Assembly: GCA_003254925.1 (NCBI GenBank)
Contig: QANZ01010145.1
Span: 140,384 to 204,383 of the forward strand
DNA: 64,000 nucleotides
Origin: Chamaecrista fasciculata
Taxonomy: Eukaryota > Streptophyta > Magnoliopsida > Fabales > Fabaceae
Direction of reading: 5' to 3'
Positions 46,050-58,416 of the stretch are shown in pieces (the stretch's first letter is position 1; every line of letters begins with the position of its first letter). A program made the translations under genes and the position numbers. The notes under the pieces are model-generated. The model had not been told where the DNA came from. It ran no database searches and worked only from the letters and a program-made list of their open reading frames with translations.

Positions 46050-49000
46050 CTAATGGTAATCAAATGGACTAAAATGTAATGTGCTAGCGGTACCAAATTT
46101 TCTTAACCGGTTAAGCTCTGGCACAACAACTGTTGCAAGATCCGGTCTGTCCCTTTTGCTTAGTTCAGCACAGCTCACCGCCAATTTGGCAAATGCTATA
46201 GCCTCTTCAATTGGCCAATCAGTCACCACAGGATCAAGCATTTCTGGAAATTTTCCCTTCTCAATTGCCCTATTGACTTGGTGAGCAATACCCATAGGAG
46301 GCCTGGCTGTGATAATTTGAAGTAGCATTATTCCCAGAGAGTATATATCTGATTTAGTTGTTAACATTCCTGTTTGTTGATACTCTGGATCAATGTAACA
46401 AAAGGTCCCAGCAGCCGAAGTCATGTAATATTGAGTGACAGAATCGGCTACAGAAGGTGGAACTAATCTTGCCAGTCCAACGTCACTGATTTTACTCACA
46501 AAATTTCGGTCTAAGAGAATGTTGGCTGGTTTTAAGTCCCTGTGCACAAGGGGTTCAGGCTTGGTTTGGTGAAGGAAAAGAAGTGCAGTTGCAATCTCAG
46601 CAGCTATTGTAAATCGTAAAGCCCATGGTATAGGCGGGCTGTTATTCTTTCGCAATAATCTGTCTTCTAAGCTACCATTATCCATGTACTCATACACCAA
46701 GCAGCCATAGTCAGGACAAGCACCAAGAAGGAGGACCATATTTGGATGTCTAATGCAGCTTAATACCTCAACCTATGCATGTTGGCATGAGAAAGTAAAT
46801 AGTTAAATTCACATAAATATTGTAGCAGGTCATGGTTTTCAAGACCATAACAACATAGAAATGAAAAGAGAATATGGTCTAGAATTATTTGCTCTCGACA
46901 TTCTTTAACTAAATGTTATCGAGCCTTTTCCCATTGCCACCCAGAACTAAAGCCTACTACATGTTACACTAAATAGATTAAAACACTGCAATCATATACC
47001 TCTTGTTGGAACTGCCTCCTGCCCTGAGCAGCATCAGGTCTTAAGATTTTGATCGCTACTGGGGTGTGATCAAGATGGCCTTTATACACAGGTCCATATC
47101 CTCCTTCACCTATTTTAAAGGATTGGGAGAACTTTTCAGTAGCCGTTTCAATCTCCTCTATAGAGTATTTTCTATATCGAACATCATTTTTCGCCAAAGC
47201 AGTTAATGCTTTGTCCTTCTCTTCTGCCTCTTTCCTGGCCTTCATCTCTGCATGTTTTCTTTTCAGTGCCTCCATTTCAGCTAGTTTCTTTGCTTCTTCG
47301 GCTTGTATCATGGCAGCTCTAGCTATGGCCTTTTCCTTTTCTGCTATTGCAAGAGCTGCTTCTCCTGATAATCTAGCTGCCTCAACTTTACGAGACTCCT
47401 CCAGTTTCCATTGATTAATCTCGTTCGCCTGCAGCCCATTTACACACTCTTGAGTCATGTCATCTGACACCAATCACACCCTTAAAACTATAATAGTTTC
47501 TCTTTTAATTATAAGGTATTATAGAGTTTTTGTCATTTAATTATAAAGCGCAAACATTATGCTTATTACGGTAGTCATCATTATCCCACTTGGTTAATTG
47601 GAGCTTGCAATATGTCAATCATTTATCAAAAAATTAATGTTAAAAGTGGTAGCTCAAGGACTGGAAGTTCATCTACTTATGTCAGAATCATCACCTTTTT
47701 TTTGGCTGAGATAGCTTCTTTGCAAGCTGAGCTGTACATGTCCATGGTTTGCTTCAATTCAAGTCGTAATCTCTTCATCTCAGCTTCAATATCTTTCTGC
47801 AATGAAGTAACAAGTCGACAGTTAAGATTTCTCACGGATAAGTTTCTCCCTTTCATTTGGTTACATAAGCATTCTCTCTGTTTTTGCCTAGGTTAGTGTA
47901 ACGGTTCTTCTCTACAGCTAAAAACAATCAACTAACGATCCATTACAATACTTTACCATAAAATAAAAGGCCATTTTGTACTTACTGACGGTTGGGAAGA
48001 TGATGAGCCTCTGCTGGAGCCATCAGAAGAAAAGCTCAAGTCCATATCTTGTTTAGTCAGATCCATTGACCCGAAAGGATCCTCCATGCTTTCCAAGGAT
48101 GAACTTCTTATAGGATGCTCTCGAATTGATGGTCTATTGTTCTTCTCAAAAATCTCTCTTTCTGATCCTTCAATCGCCCCCTCTTTTTTGGCTCCTTGTG
48201 TCCTGTTTGCAACAATACTAAACATGATAAAGAAATATGACTTGTACTGACCCAATTAATTTCCAAACATGATATATGGATTCTATCTAATAAGTGTACG
48301 TTGTCCCTTGGCACCTTATTGATCCATTTTCTTTATCAGCACGTGGAAGTGGGTGTGATTGTTTTGGTGGGGCAACTGAATTAGCCACAGCCACAGGACG
48401 CAATGCTGATCGAGCTGAGACTATCTTCCCTTTTGAAATGACGTACACAGAACTATAATCTGGAGCTGCTTTGATTATGGATGTTGGCAAATCATAACCT
48501 ATAAATTTCCTAGGAGGACGCAACATCAACGAACGAATCTTTAATACATTGTAGAGTTACGTGTTTTGCTTATAAATTATAATGCACCAATAAATATAGA
48601 CCGGAAGAGAAAGACCTTGCGAGAACATTCCTTGGCGTTACACCCAGAACGATACTAGTAATGTTATACTTGTTTGCAAAGTCTGAAATTCCTTTGACAA
48701 CATCAGTATCATCAACAACCGCTTCTGTAATAAGGACCTGAATGTGCCAAATCAATTCGAATGCAAGTTAATTTAGAGTGGGAATGTGCGATAAAACCCT
48801 AAAAGTTAACCCTACCAGTTGCAACATAAGAAATAAAGTAAAATTGCAGATAATAGAGAGAGTAATTAATTTGCAAAAGGGATACCATTTTATAAGGAGA
48901 TATTGAGCGTAATGTAGAGAAAATATTGGCTACATCGGTGTCGTCAGGGGGGAAAACATTGGTAGGCTCTGCGCGCATATATATATATAAATAATGATGG

Positions 49001-49260
49001 ATGATGAAGGTAAGATTTGATAGAGAGAATTAAAGAAAAGAAGGAATTGAAGGGAGATAGAGATATAAGAAAGAAAGAGGGTACCTACGATTTGGAAAGT
49101 TTTTGGGCCTAACATGGACAACGACAATGTGGGGGCTATCGAGATGATTAAGAGCCCATCGGAAGGCATAGGCACTGTTCTTGCCCTTGTCAACGGCGAC
49201 CATGGTGGTGTTTAAGGGAAAAGCAGCGGTGGCATCGAATGGCTGGTGGGAACACGACAT
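46050..49260 (-). CDS. Receptor-like cytoplasmic kinase with N-terminal USP domain, 680 aa
   Basis: Coding exons are 49089-49260, 48886-48968, 48616-48737, 48315-48509, 47986-48202, 47695-47796, 47000-47428 and 46050-46772 (2043 nt, one frame). Residues 18-165 form a universal stress protein-like alpha/beta fold (TMVAVDKGKNSAYAFRWALN; VLGVTPRNVLARKF). A Ser-rich linker follows to about 260, then an Ala/Glu/Lys coiled coil at 264-375. The kinase starts at about 385: GEGGYGPV, VAIK Lys424, HRDLKPANILL (517-527), then DVG (537-539) in place of DFG, as is usual in this family, and GTFCYIDPEY. It is an RD-type Ser/Thr kinase, presumably cytoplasmic or membrane-associated. No C-terminal U-box is present, so it resembles At5g12000-type rather than PUB34/52-type proteins. 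Alternative start at 49203 (MVAVDKG). Confidence 0.9.
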
Positions 49261-52200
49261 CTTTCACCACCTCCGATCCCACCTCCGATCCTGTACGTTC
49301 TGACAATGCCACTGAAACCCCTTTTGCAGTCACGACAAAAACGGACACAATGCCGTCCGCCTCATTTAGCCATTTTGACCCAGCCTTCACCCCAATTACG
49401 GACTGCTATATTTACGTCTTATTCTTCCGCCCGATATACATGTATTCTATATTTTATGCAAAATAATACTAACAATAAATCATACAAGTCATAATTCATT
49501 TGTTAATTCATTCAAGCGGGACATGCTCTCTCGATCAGAATTTTATAGCTTTTCGTCCTTACATGCACATTGCACCAAATGTTCATTCCACAAGAATAGG
49601 CACCAACCAGTAAACACTTGATATATACCCACAGGACGCGGCATGACTTTGTCCAAACTCCAAAATATCGCACGATATATATACTTTTCCGTATAATATG
49701 TGAGGAAATAAATATTTTATTATAATTTTTGAAGACTTAATTCATTATCACTGTTCGTGTTTAATTAGGGAATAGTATTGTTTGATTAGGTGATCTATGT
49801 AATACAGTTCAATATATATAGTTGTTAGACCGGGATTTTAAGGATGTATTGGGAAGTTGATTAAACTATAAAACATTTTCTTGGATAATAATGCGTAGTT
49901 TATAATTGTTTATGAAAAGGCAATATTTCCTATTAATTGTACGTTATAAAGAGTTGTTGAAACTCTATAAGTGTTAAAAGAAAGTTTTTGACTAAACCAA
50001 GTACTTCATTTCTAAAAGATCGATTCTTAAAAAAAATATATCTTTTTTTTTTGGCCTGAAAATATATATATATATATATCAATCAGTTGTCCTCCGTGAT
50101 TCTCACATAAATTTCTTACTTGTTGGTTTACAGCTGAGGATTGTGTGTACAAGGAAGTCGTTTTGACAAATTTGATATAATTTTACTGAAAATCCGGTGG
50201 TTGAAATCATACATTAATTTAATGCCACGCCAGCTGCCTATATGTGACCTGTAACGCAAGATATGCTGTGTGGCATTAAATAATGAAATGGGTTATGGGT
50301 GTGGCGGGGTTTCAACTTTGAACTCGGAAGGGTTAGAGTGATCAATGGAGTTCTGTAATGTGTAATAGCAAAGATTCATTAATGCAGCTTTTCTCCAATA
50401 TATGGCATCCATTTTCCATTCCATGAAACACATTTTTCCAGTAAGTTGGCAGCTTATGAAGAAATTTATTTGTGGAGTTGGGTGGTCAAAAATTCATAGT
50501 ACTTCATAAATCGATCATAATTAACGGCATTTGGAAGCCGACCAAATTTGTGGAATAAGCCATAAGCCATCAAATGATGTATTAGTTAACTGTCGTCTTT
50601 ATTCTTTGGTTATTAATTTGTGTCCGTCTATGGACCGGAGAGAGAGTAGAGAGCCTGACTTCTTGACACTTCATCTTCGGAATTTGGTTCAGGTTAGCTG
50701 AACCTTGTAATTTTTTCATACTCATCATACGCATATACTTCTATGAATCTTGACCTATAATAATAACCACGTCACCCTCAACATGCCATGTTAGTGCATG
50801 CACTTCTGCCTCTTAATTCATTCAAAGTTGGGAGTGTTTTAATTTCACCAATGAATGGATTCGGAATACAACTCAATCCGTCAATCCTTCATACACTAAT
50901 TTTGTTATACACTTATATATATAGATTATGATAGAAGTATGAAGTTATTAACTCATAAAAGTATTTATTAATATTGGTTGTTTTAGTATTATCAAATATG
51001 AAATAATGGATTATATTTGTTTTTATATGTTAGTATTGAATATTTAGTGATTAAAAGGTATTATATGTTAAATTTATTGTTTATTTATTATATCTGTATC
51101 ATGAAAAAAATATTGGATCGGCCTGACTAGCTTGTAAATCTGCCCAATCCAACCCAATATTGGTTTGGATTACTTTAGGTTGATTTTATTTTTTTTCATA
51201 ATCCAACTCAACTTGTCATCCAAAATTACGAGTCTGAATCAATTTCATATTCAACTATCAACCTAATTCGGACAATGAACATCCCATTTAAAGTAATCCT
51301 ACTTTTATTATTATGGAGTACTGTACTGTTTGTTCTATATGATGTTCGTATCCCATTAAGAAATCAATTAATATAAGTTGTTATTTATTTTTTACTCGCC
51401 GTTACGTATCTAAAATGGTATACTTTTCTATCTCCCAACTAACTGAAGCAACAAAATTCAAATTAACATGTTGACAGGAATATGATATAAAAAGAAGTTT
51501 GTGGTCATATAATCCATTAGTTAGACTTTTTATAAAATAGGTTGACAAAAAACAAAAAACAGTGGATAGAAAGCATATGATCTGGCTTTCGTGGTTTCAT
51601 ACTTTAATTCCTTTTGTTTTGGTTTCGGTTAAGCTTTCGGCGATCCGTAGTAAATTCATGATTTGGAAGCAATGGGTTGATACCTTGGCAATGTTCGTTG
51701 TAGTTTCTAGAGAAACGACAAATAGTCAAAAGTAGTGTATATTGTTGAAATTGGTATATCACGGTAGGGCCCATCTCTATCGGGATTAAATCTGAACATG
51801 CTAAAAAGTCTCCCTCCCTCAAAACAACGTACACCACCACCTAACTAATAATTAATGCAAGATCGATGATTGAACAATGTATCTATGTATCATGTATTTC
51901 TATTTCAAGTTTCAACAACTTGCCAGGAGTTTCAATTTAAAAAAAAAAAAAAAAACTACTTGCCAAGAGTTTCAAAGGATGACCAAGACGTACAGAATTT
52001 TTTTGTAATTCTCTCTTTAGTTTATACCATAAATATACAGCACCATACTGTCTTGTGGGCAAGTTACGGATTATAGTTTTGTAAAATTATTTATAATTAT
52101 TTTAAAGTCTTTTCAAGTTTTCTTAAATATGTTTTATTTTGATGATTTGGTTGTCAATTTTATTTTGTTAAAAGCATGGATATTCAGATGCACTTCTTAA

Positions 52201-53924
52201 ATAGTTATCGATAAACACTCTAAATTCCTCGTATAATTACCCTGTTTTAGCAGAAGTTTAACTCGTCCATACGTAAGTGGCTGTCGTCATTGTTGTTGGA
52301 GTGAGTGTTTCTCATCTCAATGTCATCATGGCTTACAATTTTTCAACGCAATCACGAGTTACTGTTTCCGATGTGTGGGCCACTTGGCCTAATGAGATTT
52401 GCACAACAATGAAATTTACAAAGAAAAGAAATATATGAGCATGGATTACCTCAAAAATTGTAAGTTATAGTATAAATATGAGAAATAAACTTTCATTCAA
52501 TTGAAAAAAAAAAAAAAGGAAACTCTTCTTACGAAAATTGCCCGTCAAACTCAATACTAATCCGAGAGAGAGGGAAAAAAAAAGAAGAAATGAAGAAGAA
52601 AAAGTAAGGAAAATCCAGAGTCACGGTCATTTACCTAATACTGCCACTACCACAAACGAGAAACACAAAGAATTGAAGGATATCTTAGAAATCTTAAAAG
52701 ACAAAAAAGTAAATCTCTAAAACGGCGTTCACACTTGATGTAGCTCTCCTCATCCAATCATTTTTTATATTTTGGCTTTTCCCCTTTTCCCTTTCCGCCA
52801 CGCGCCACATCTCATCATCCACTCATCCCTCATCATCTTTTTTCCATTTGAGAAAACCTATTGTTTGAAGAATGCCAGTCGTCTATTTTTTATTATTGTC
52901 AATTATTGTCAATCTATTAGCTAATATAATAACATAGATATTAATTACTGTTATATTTCTATTAAATGCTATTATAACATTTTGATTAGTTGGAAAATCA
53001 AACCTCAACTTAAATTGAAATATCACCATTTTCAGCTAACTTCAAATAGATAAGGATAGTAAAACTGGGATTGAGATTTATTATGATCATTGTTTTCATG
53101 CTTACAATTCATATTATAAGACAAAAGATAAATTTTAATTGTGACAATATTCTTAAAACTTGGTAGTTAGTACAATGCAATGGCAAAAATTAAGAAAATA
53201 AGAGGGATCAAATAGTTATCATATCAGGTTAAATTTGGGTGTCAAAACTGAGAGATCAAATAGTTGTACATCTTCGGGTAAAAAAAAGTTTTACATATAG
53301 TATCAATATGTGTCATTTAAGTGACACATGTGCATTTAAGAAAGATTTCAAAAATTAATTAGTTGACATTTGTAATTATTTAGGGACTAAATAGTATATT
53401 TTTTCTTATATAAATATGAAAAGAAAAGAAAAATACACCATTTATATTATTTAGGAACTAAATTGTTGAAAATATAAAAATTTTCGAGGGATTAAATAGT
53501 AAGTTTTTTTTCCCATTTCTCAGCTCCTTTCTATTTCTTTCTACCTCGGATTTTTCCTTTCAAGTCAAAGTATAACTATCGATAACATTAATTTCTCCTT
53601 TCATCGTATGTATTTTATTTGAAGATAAAAAACTAATCACATTACTTTTCACATTCAAATATGGAATTCAAATCCTTATCATTTAATTAAGGGACAAAGT
53701 GAAAAATTACTAAATGTAATTATCCTTGTATAATTAACTTTCTACTTCTTCTTATCTATTTATGATTGTTAGAATTTACAGTGTCTCTCAATAACTATTT
53801 ATAAATGTAACAAAATAAAGAGAATACAAAAAGAGATAAAAGATAAAATAGACACATATGATTAATGTAATTCGAATAGTGTAGCCTACCTCTGAATGAC
53901 TGAATTCCTCAAATAGTTGTTGAG
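49261..53924. other. Intergenic gap between kinase and ALP1-like genes
   Basis: The first few hundred bases are the kinase promoter side. The rest is AT-rich, with A/T runs and short open frames (51604-51840, 51870-52076, 52538-52720) lacking recognisable content. No gene, tRNA or bounded transposon could be supported. Confidence 0.5.
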
Positions 53925-53993
53925 AGATCAAGTATTTTTTTTTTGGACTTATAGATCAAGTATTCAGCTTGCTTCAGAGCTCGTTCGATCAAA
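53925..53993. repeat. Templated-insertion-like patch copying ALP1-like coding DNA
   Basis: The sequence AGATCAAGTATT occurs twice (53925-53936 and 53953-53964). The second copy runs directly into a 31-bp stretch (53963-53993) identical to coding positions 54740-54770 of the downstream gene, around CAGCTTGCTTCAGAGCTCG. Confidence 0.8.
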
Positions 53994-54694
53994 ACACTCG
54001 TCATTTTACTAGTAATACTCCTAACAAAAATAATAAACCGAATACAAGTCTTAGAAAATAACAATAATTAACTCCGTCTTTTGTTACATATTTTTAATAA
54101 CAAATTTGAAGAGTGGATTTAAATTAGCTCTCAAGTTCTTAGACATAAAAACTCTTTGAATCTTAGAAATCATTTTCTTATAATCCTGTCTCTTACCAAA
54201 AATTTGCATAAACAAGGCGCAAAACTTTTCGAATCTCACAATCTCAATTAAAAAAAGAAATTGGGTCAACTAAGCAAATAGGACAATCCAGTGGAGACAT
54301 AACAAATCCACACGTCAAGGCAAACTATATAATATAAGTCTATAATAATAGCCAGCCACTTGCGTGAAAGTTTAAATCCTCTTCTATAATGTTTATTCAC
54401 AAAGAATTAATTAACAATGCTCTTTCCTGGGTAAAATATTCACGTCCTAATATTAAATTACAAAATTAATTTTGTAATCCAATATTATATTAGATCAAAA
54501 AGTCCTAGCATCCCGCATTTCTCAATTTTCAATCCCCGCGTTCACACTAGTGTTTCACAAAATAAAAAATGATTCATAACCTCCAAACACAGACAATAAG
54601 ACCCAAAACACAGCAAAACACAATCCTCGCCTTCCTCGCCTTCCTCACATAGTCACATTCTCTCGTTATTCCGCTCCTAATTATCTCTATCTGG
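53994..54694. other. Upstream region and 5' UTR of the ALP1-like gene
   Basis: AT-rich to about 54500, then a pyrimidine-rich leader-like stretch (CCTCGCCTTCCTCGCCTTCC near 54625). A start of transcription around 54580-54640 is plausible but unproven. Confidence 0.5.
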
Positions 54695-56269
54695 ATGAAA
54701 CTCCCAGCTTTTGCAGACCCAGAATCCCTCTCTCACATTTTCAGCTTGCTTCAGAGCTCGTTCGATCAAATGAATGAGACCCCCAACAACAACAACAGCA
54801 ACACCAGAAAACGACGCAGAAGAAATGACAAAACAGGGGATGGTGGTGGTGGTGATGATGATGATACAACCCAGAATCAAGAGACTAAGAAGAAAGAACT
54901 AAAAGGTATTCTCACTTCGCTGTTATTGCTGGAAGAGCAAGAGAAGCGTGACCAAGAAGAGCTCGACAAGGTCTCGGAGGAAGAGAAACTATCCTTGGAG
55001 GCAAACCATGAGAAGAAGACGAAGGCCATGCTGGAATACTACTCAAGTCTTCAGGATTATTACGACGAAGTGGAAGAATCTGAGCGAATCAAGAGAAAGA
55101 AATCGCGAGGTATGGCTGGTGCGGTGGCTGTAGCCGCAGCTTCCGATGGATTAGAAAAAGTTAATAATATGGAAAAAGCGATGAAATCTGGAGGGAGTAC
55201 AGGTCATCAACGACGGTTATGGGTGAAGGACCGTTCGGGAGCATGGTGGGATGAATGTAACACACCGGAATTTCCAGAAGAAGAGTTCAAGAAAGGGTTT
55301 AGAATGGGAAGGGCTACGTTTGATTTGATATGCGAGGAGCTTAATTCGGTGATTGCAAAAGAAGACACAACGCTCAGAAACGCTATTCCTGTGAGGCAAA
55401 GAGTGGCTGTGTGTTTATGGAGATTGGCCACAGGTGATCCTCTTCGACTTGTATCCAAGAGATTCGGATTGGGGATATCAACTTGCCATAAGCTCGTTCT
55501 TGAGGTATGCACTGCTATAAAGACTGTTTTGATGCCTAAGTATTTGCAGTGGCCAGATGACCCAACATTGAGAACTATCAAAGGGGAATTTGAATCAATT
55601 TCAGGGATTCCCAATGTGGTGGGATCTATGTACACCTCGCATATCCCTATAATAGCTCCTAAGATTAGTGTAGCTGCTTATTTCAACAAGAGGCATACAG
55701 AGAGGAATCAGAAGACTTCGTATTCGATTACAGTTCAGGGTGTGGTTGACCCAAGAGGGGTTTTTACAGATGTGTGCATTGGATGGCCTGGTTCAATGCC
55801 TGATGATCAAGTGTTAGAAAAATCTGCACTTTTTAAAAGGGCAGAGAAGGGGCTTCTAAAGGGTATGTGGATTGTTGGGAGTTCAGGGTACCCTTTAATG
55901 GATTGGGTTTTGGTGCCCTACACTCAGCAGAATCTGACATGGACACAGCATGCGTTCAATGAGAAGATCGGGGAGGTACAGCAGGTTGCAAAAGATGCAT
56001 TTGCGAGATTGAAAGGGAGGTGGTGTTGCTTGCAGAAGAGGACAGAGGTGAAACTACAAGACTTGCCTGTTGTTCTTGGGGCATGCTGTGTGTTGCACAA
56101 TATATGTGAAATGAGGAATGAAGTACTGGATCCTGAGCTTAAGTTTGATCTTGTAGATGATGAGATGGTGCCGGAGGTTGCTTTGAGATCAGCAAGCTCC
56201 ATGAAAGCTAGGGATGCCATTGCTCATAATCTTTTACACCATGGCCTCGCCGGCACTTCTTTTCTCTAG
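54695..56269 (+). CDS. ALP1/HARBI1-like domesticated PIF/Harbinger transposase, 524 aa
   Basis: Intronless, like Arabidopsis At5g12010. Residues 31-43 hold poly-Asn and a KRRRR nuclear signal. A charged coiled coil (about 67-135) follows an Asp/Gly run. The DDE_Tnp_4-type nuclease domain spans about 185-480 (WWDECNTPEFPEEEFKKGFR, VGSMYTSHIPIIAP, FTDVCIGWPGSMPDD, LKGRWCCLQKR, GACCVLHNICEMR). It ends HNLLHHGLAGTSFL, as in its plant orthologues. By alignment with active Harbinger transposases the first catalytic Asp (GAIDGTH) is Tyr313 here and the third acidic residue (VVERAF) is Lys433. Only the second (D370) remains, so no cleavage activity is expected. No TIRs or target duplication flank the gene. 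The related ALP1 protein works with Polycomb complexes; that role here is inference. Alternative start at 54770. Confidence 0.93.
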   Translation: MKLPAFADPESLSHIFSLLQSSFDQMNETPNNNNSNTRKRRRRNDKTGDGGGGDDDDTTQNQETKKKELKGILTSLLLLEEQEKRDQEELDKVSEEEKLSLEANHEKKTKAMLEYYSSLQDYYDEVEESERIKRKKSRGMAGAVAVAAASDGLEKVNNMEKAMKSGGSTGHQRRLWVKDRSGAWWDECNTPEFPEEEFKKGFRMGRATFDLICEELNSVIAKEDTTLRNAIPVRQRVAVCLWRLATGDPLRLVSKRFGLGISTCHKLVLEVCTAIKTVLMPKYLQWPDDPTLRTIKGEFESISGIPNVVGSMYTSHIPIIAPKISVAAYFNKRHTERNQKTSYSITVQGVVDPRGVFTDVCIGWPGSMPDDQVLEKSALFKRAEKGLLKGMWIVGSSGYPLMDWVLVPYTQQNLTWTQHAFNEKIGEVQQVAKDAFARLKGRWCCLQKRTEVKLQDLPVVLGACCVLHNICEMRNEVLDPELKFDLVDDEMVPEVALRSASSMKARDAIAHNLLHHGLAGTSFL

Positions 56270-58416
56270 TTGAGAGGTTGTATTTGTTTGACTATTCGTT
56301 ACTTAATTAAAACATCATAAATTCTTTTCCTTGTTTCTACAGACAATATTGAAGCCATTCATCTTATTTGTTCATGGGGCTTTGTAAAAGATTTATTGGC
56401 CCCTTTAACAAATGTATGATTGTAGTCTTCGTAGGTTATATGTATAAGATTCAAAGAATTTGTAATCTAGTTCCATACTTGAGCCGCACCAAATAGGGTT
56501 TTAATGATTGAAATCAGATTTTTTTATTATTATTGTTATTGCAGCATCCCTGTTCTTCCCATAAATTCTATTGATGTCAAAATAGTTTATTAGCTTGCAT
56601 GATCGTTGTTCCTATTTCCATTTTTGTGAATGTTCCACGCCAACAACCCTGGTATACTTCAAACTTATTTCTACAGGGTACCAACTTCGTCTTGAGATAA
56701 ATATATATTTCAGACTCTCAATATGTTTAGACACTGATGTTCTATGTTGATTTCAAGCATATGGATTGACAGAGGAATGGTACAACTAAAGGCACACGTT
56801 ATAATGTCATATTATTCTTATGAGGAGATTGTATCGGAAAAATGCCAGGAGTGACAGAGACTAATTAATGAGAAACTTTCTTGGAGTATTATGATTGTTT
56901 CTTTAAAATTGTCTACCTGTCACTAGTTACTTCTCTCCATGACCTTCGAGATCTTTGTGTATAATCTGAGTAAATAGTGGTCAGCTGGTGTTGGGGATCT
57001 TGGTTTGTTTGATTATTTTTCATATTTTAACATTCCTAATCCCTAGTATTAATGTTGAAATTAAAGATAGGTAATAACTGTTTATTATTTCAAGTGATGT
57101 TGGTTCTTCTCAGCACAAAAACTCCCTTTTCACTCAAATTCCAATTGTTTTTAACTTATTTCCTGTGACTTTGTCGTTTACTTGCACAAATTGCACGAGA
57201 AGCATATCTGATCTTCACGTCTGTATCTGATCCTTGTGACTCTTCTGGAACCTGATACAGTGTATATAGATGGCTATGCAGCAAATGGCTCTAAGAGACG
57301 AGGTAGAGACTGGAGATAATTGCGTGTTAATGTTATACTTGCTGCTTCGCAAGCTCTTTTTGTTCGTGTTAGCTTGCAAATGAGGCATTCTTGTGATGTG
57401 ATAAATTCTCTCATAAGCTTGGCTCCAGTATGCAGTACATGATAAGACCATGTACCAAGTTTATTCTAGTATCTTCCGAGGTTTAATGAGTGACGCTTAC
57501 AGGCTTTGTCCCACAATGAAAAGGAAAAGAAACAAAAGAAAAAGGATTGCAAGCTTTGATTGTCCCACCTTGCCGTCGGTGCATGTCATCCTCACATCGT
57601 TTTTCGCAGTAGATTGCATTGTTGATGTCAACGGCGACTTGGAAAAACACACTGCGGCTGTTGCTGCGTTCACACCTAACTACCTCCACATTCACATGTT
57701 TCTGTGATTGAAATCGTGGTGGATATTTAAAAAATTGTGTTAAAAACTTTTTGTTACGATGTTTCAATACTCTTAACATAGACCACCCAGGAAGAATGAT
57801 GCATTAGTCTGGTCTATCCATTGAAATAGCCCTATATATATTAATGGGATTCTAAAGTGTGTTTGTACTTATATTTTTGTTTTAATTTTAAAAGTGCAGA
57901 TATGTTCTGAATGAATGTGATACAAGTCTAGATAAATTTTTTTGATTGCATGACTTTCATGGAATGAATTATGTATATATTAAAAAAAAAAAAGAGCAGC
58001 GTCGCATTTTTACATCAACAATCCTCCTTTCTTTCTTCCGTTCGGGGATTTCTAATAAAGGAAATGTGGCAACAGTTTATACTCCTCAATATGAACATAA
58101 TATGGAAGCACAGTGCCTTATCATAATACAATAATCGAAGAGACTCGTAGGTCGTAGCCCTACTCTGTGATGTATAAAATATCGGATAAAAATGCACATT
58201 CACATTGGTGCCAATTCCTTTTCATGAATCTACCAATGCTCTTGGGGGGTTAAATGGAGTGGGTAATACAGTGAACCATGGTAGCGTACCCAATGCGTAA
58301 GATAATGCTAGATTACATTTTAGAAATATTTCCTAATCAAAACTGTTCAACTATTGGAATCTGGTAAATATTCATGCTTGATCAACAGGTTTTTGTCATA
58401 GCTTGAGCAATTCCAA
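56270..58416. other. Intergenic between convergent ALP1-like and RRM genes
   Basis: The first few hundred bases are the ALP1-like 3' UTR and the last part is the RRM gene 3' UTR. Overlapping small open frames at 57215-57779 and 57946-58203 have no recognisable content. Confidence 0.5.

Noticed and set aside
48500..48540. Earlier acceptor (TATTAAAG) for kinase exon 4
   Set aside because: It gives the wrong phase; the acceptor CCTCCTAG before GAAATTT restores the family alignment NVLAR-KFIGYDLPTS.
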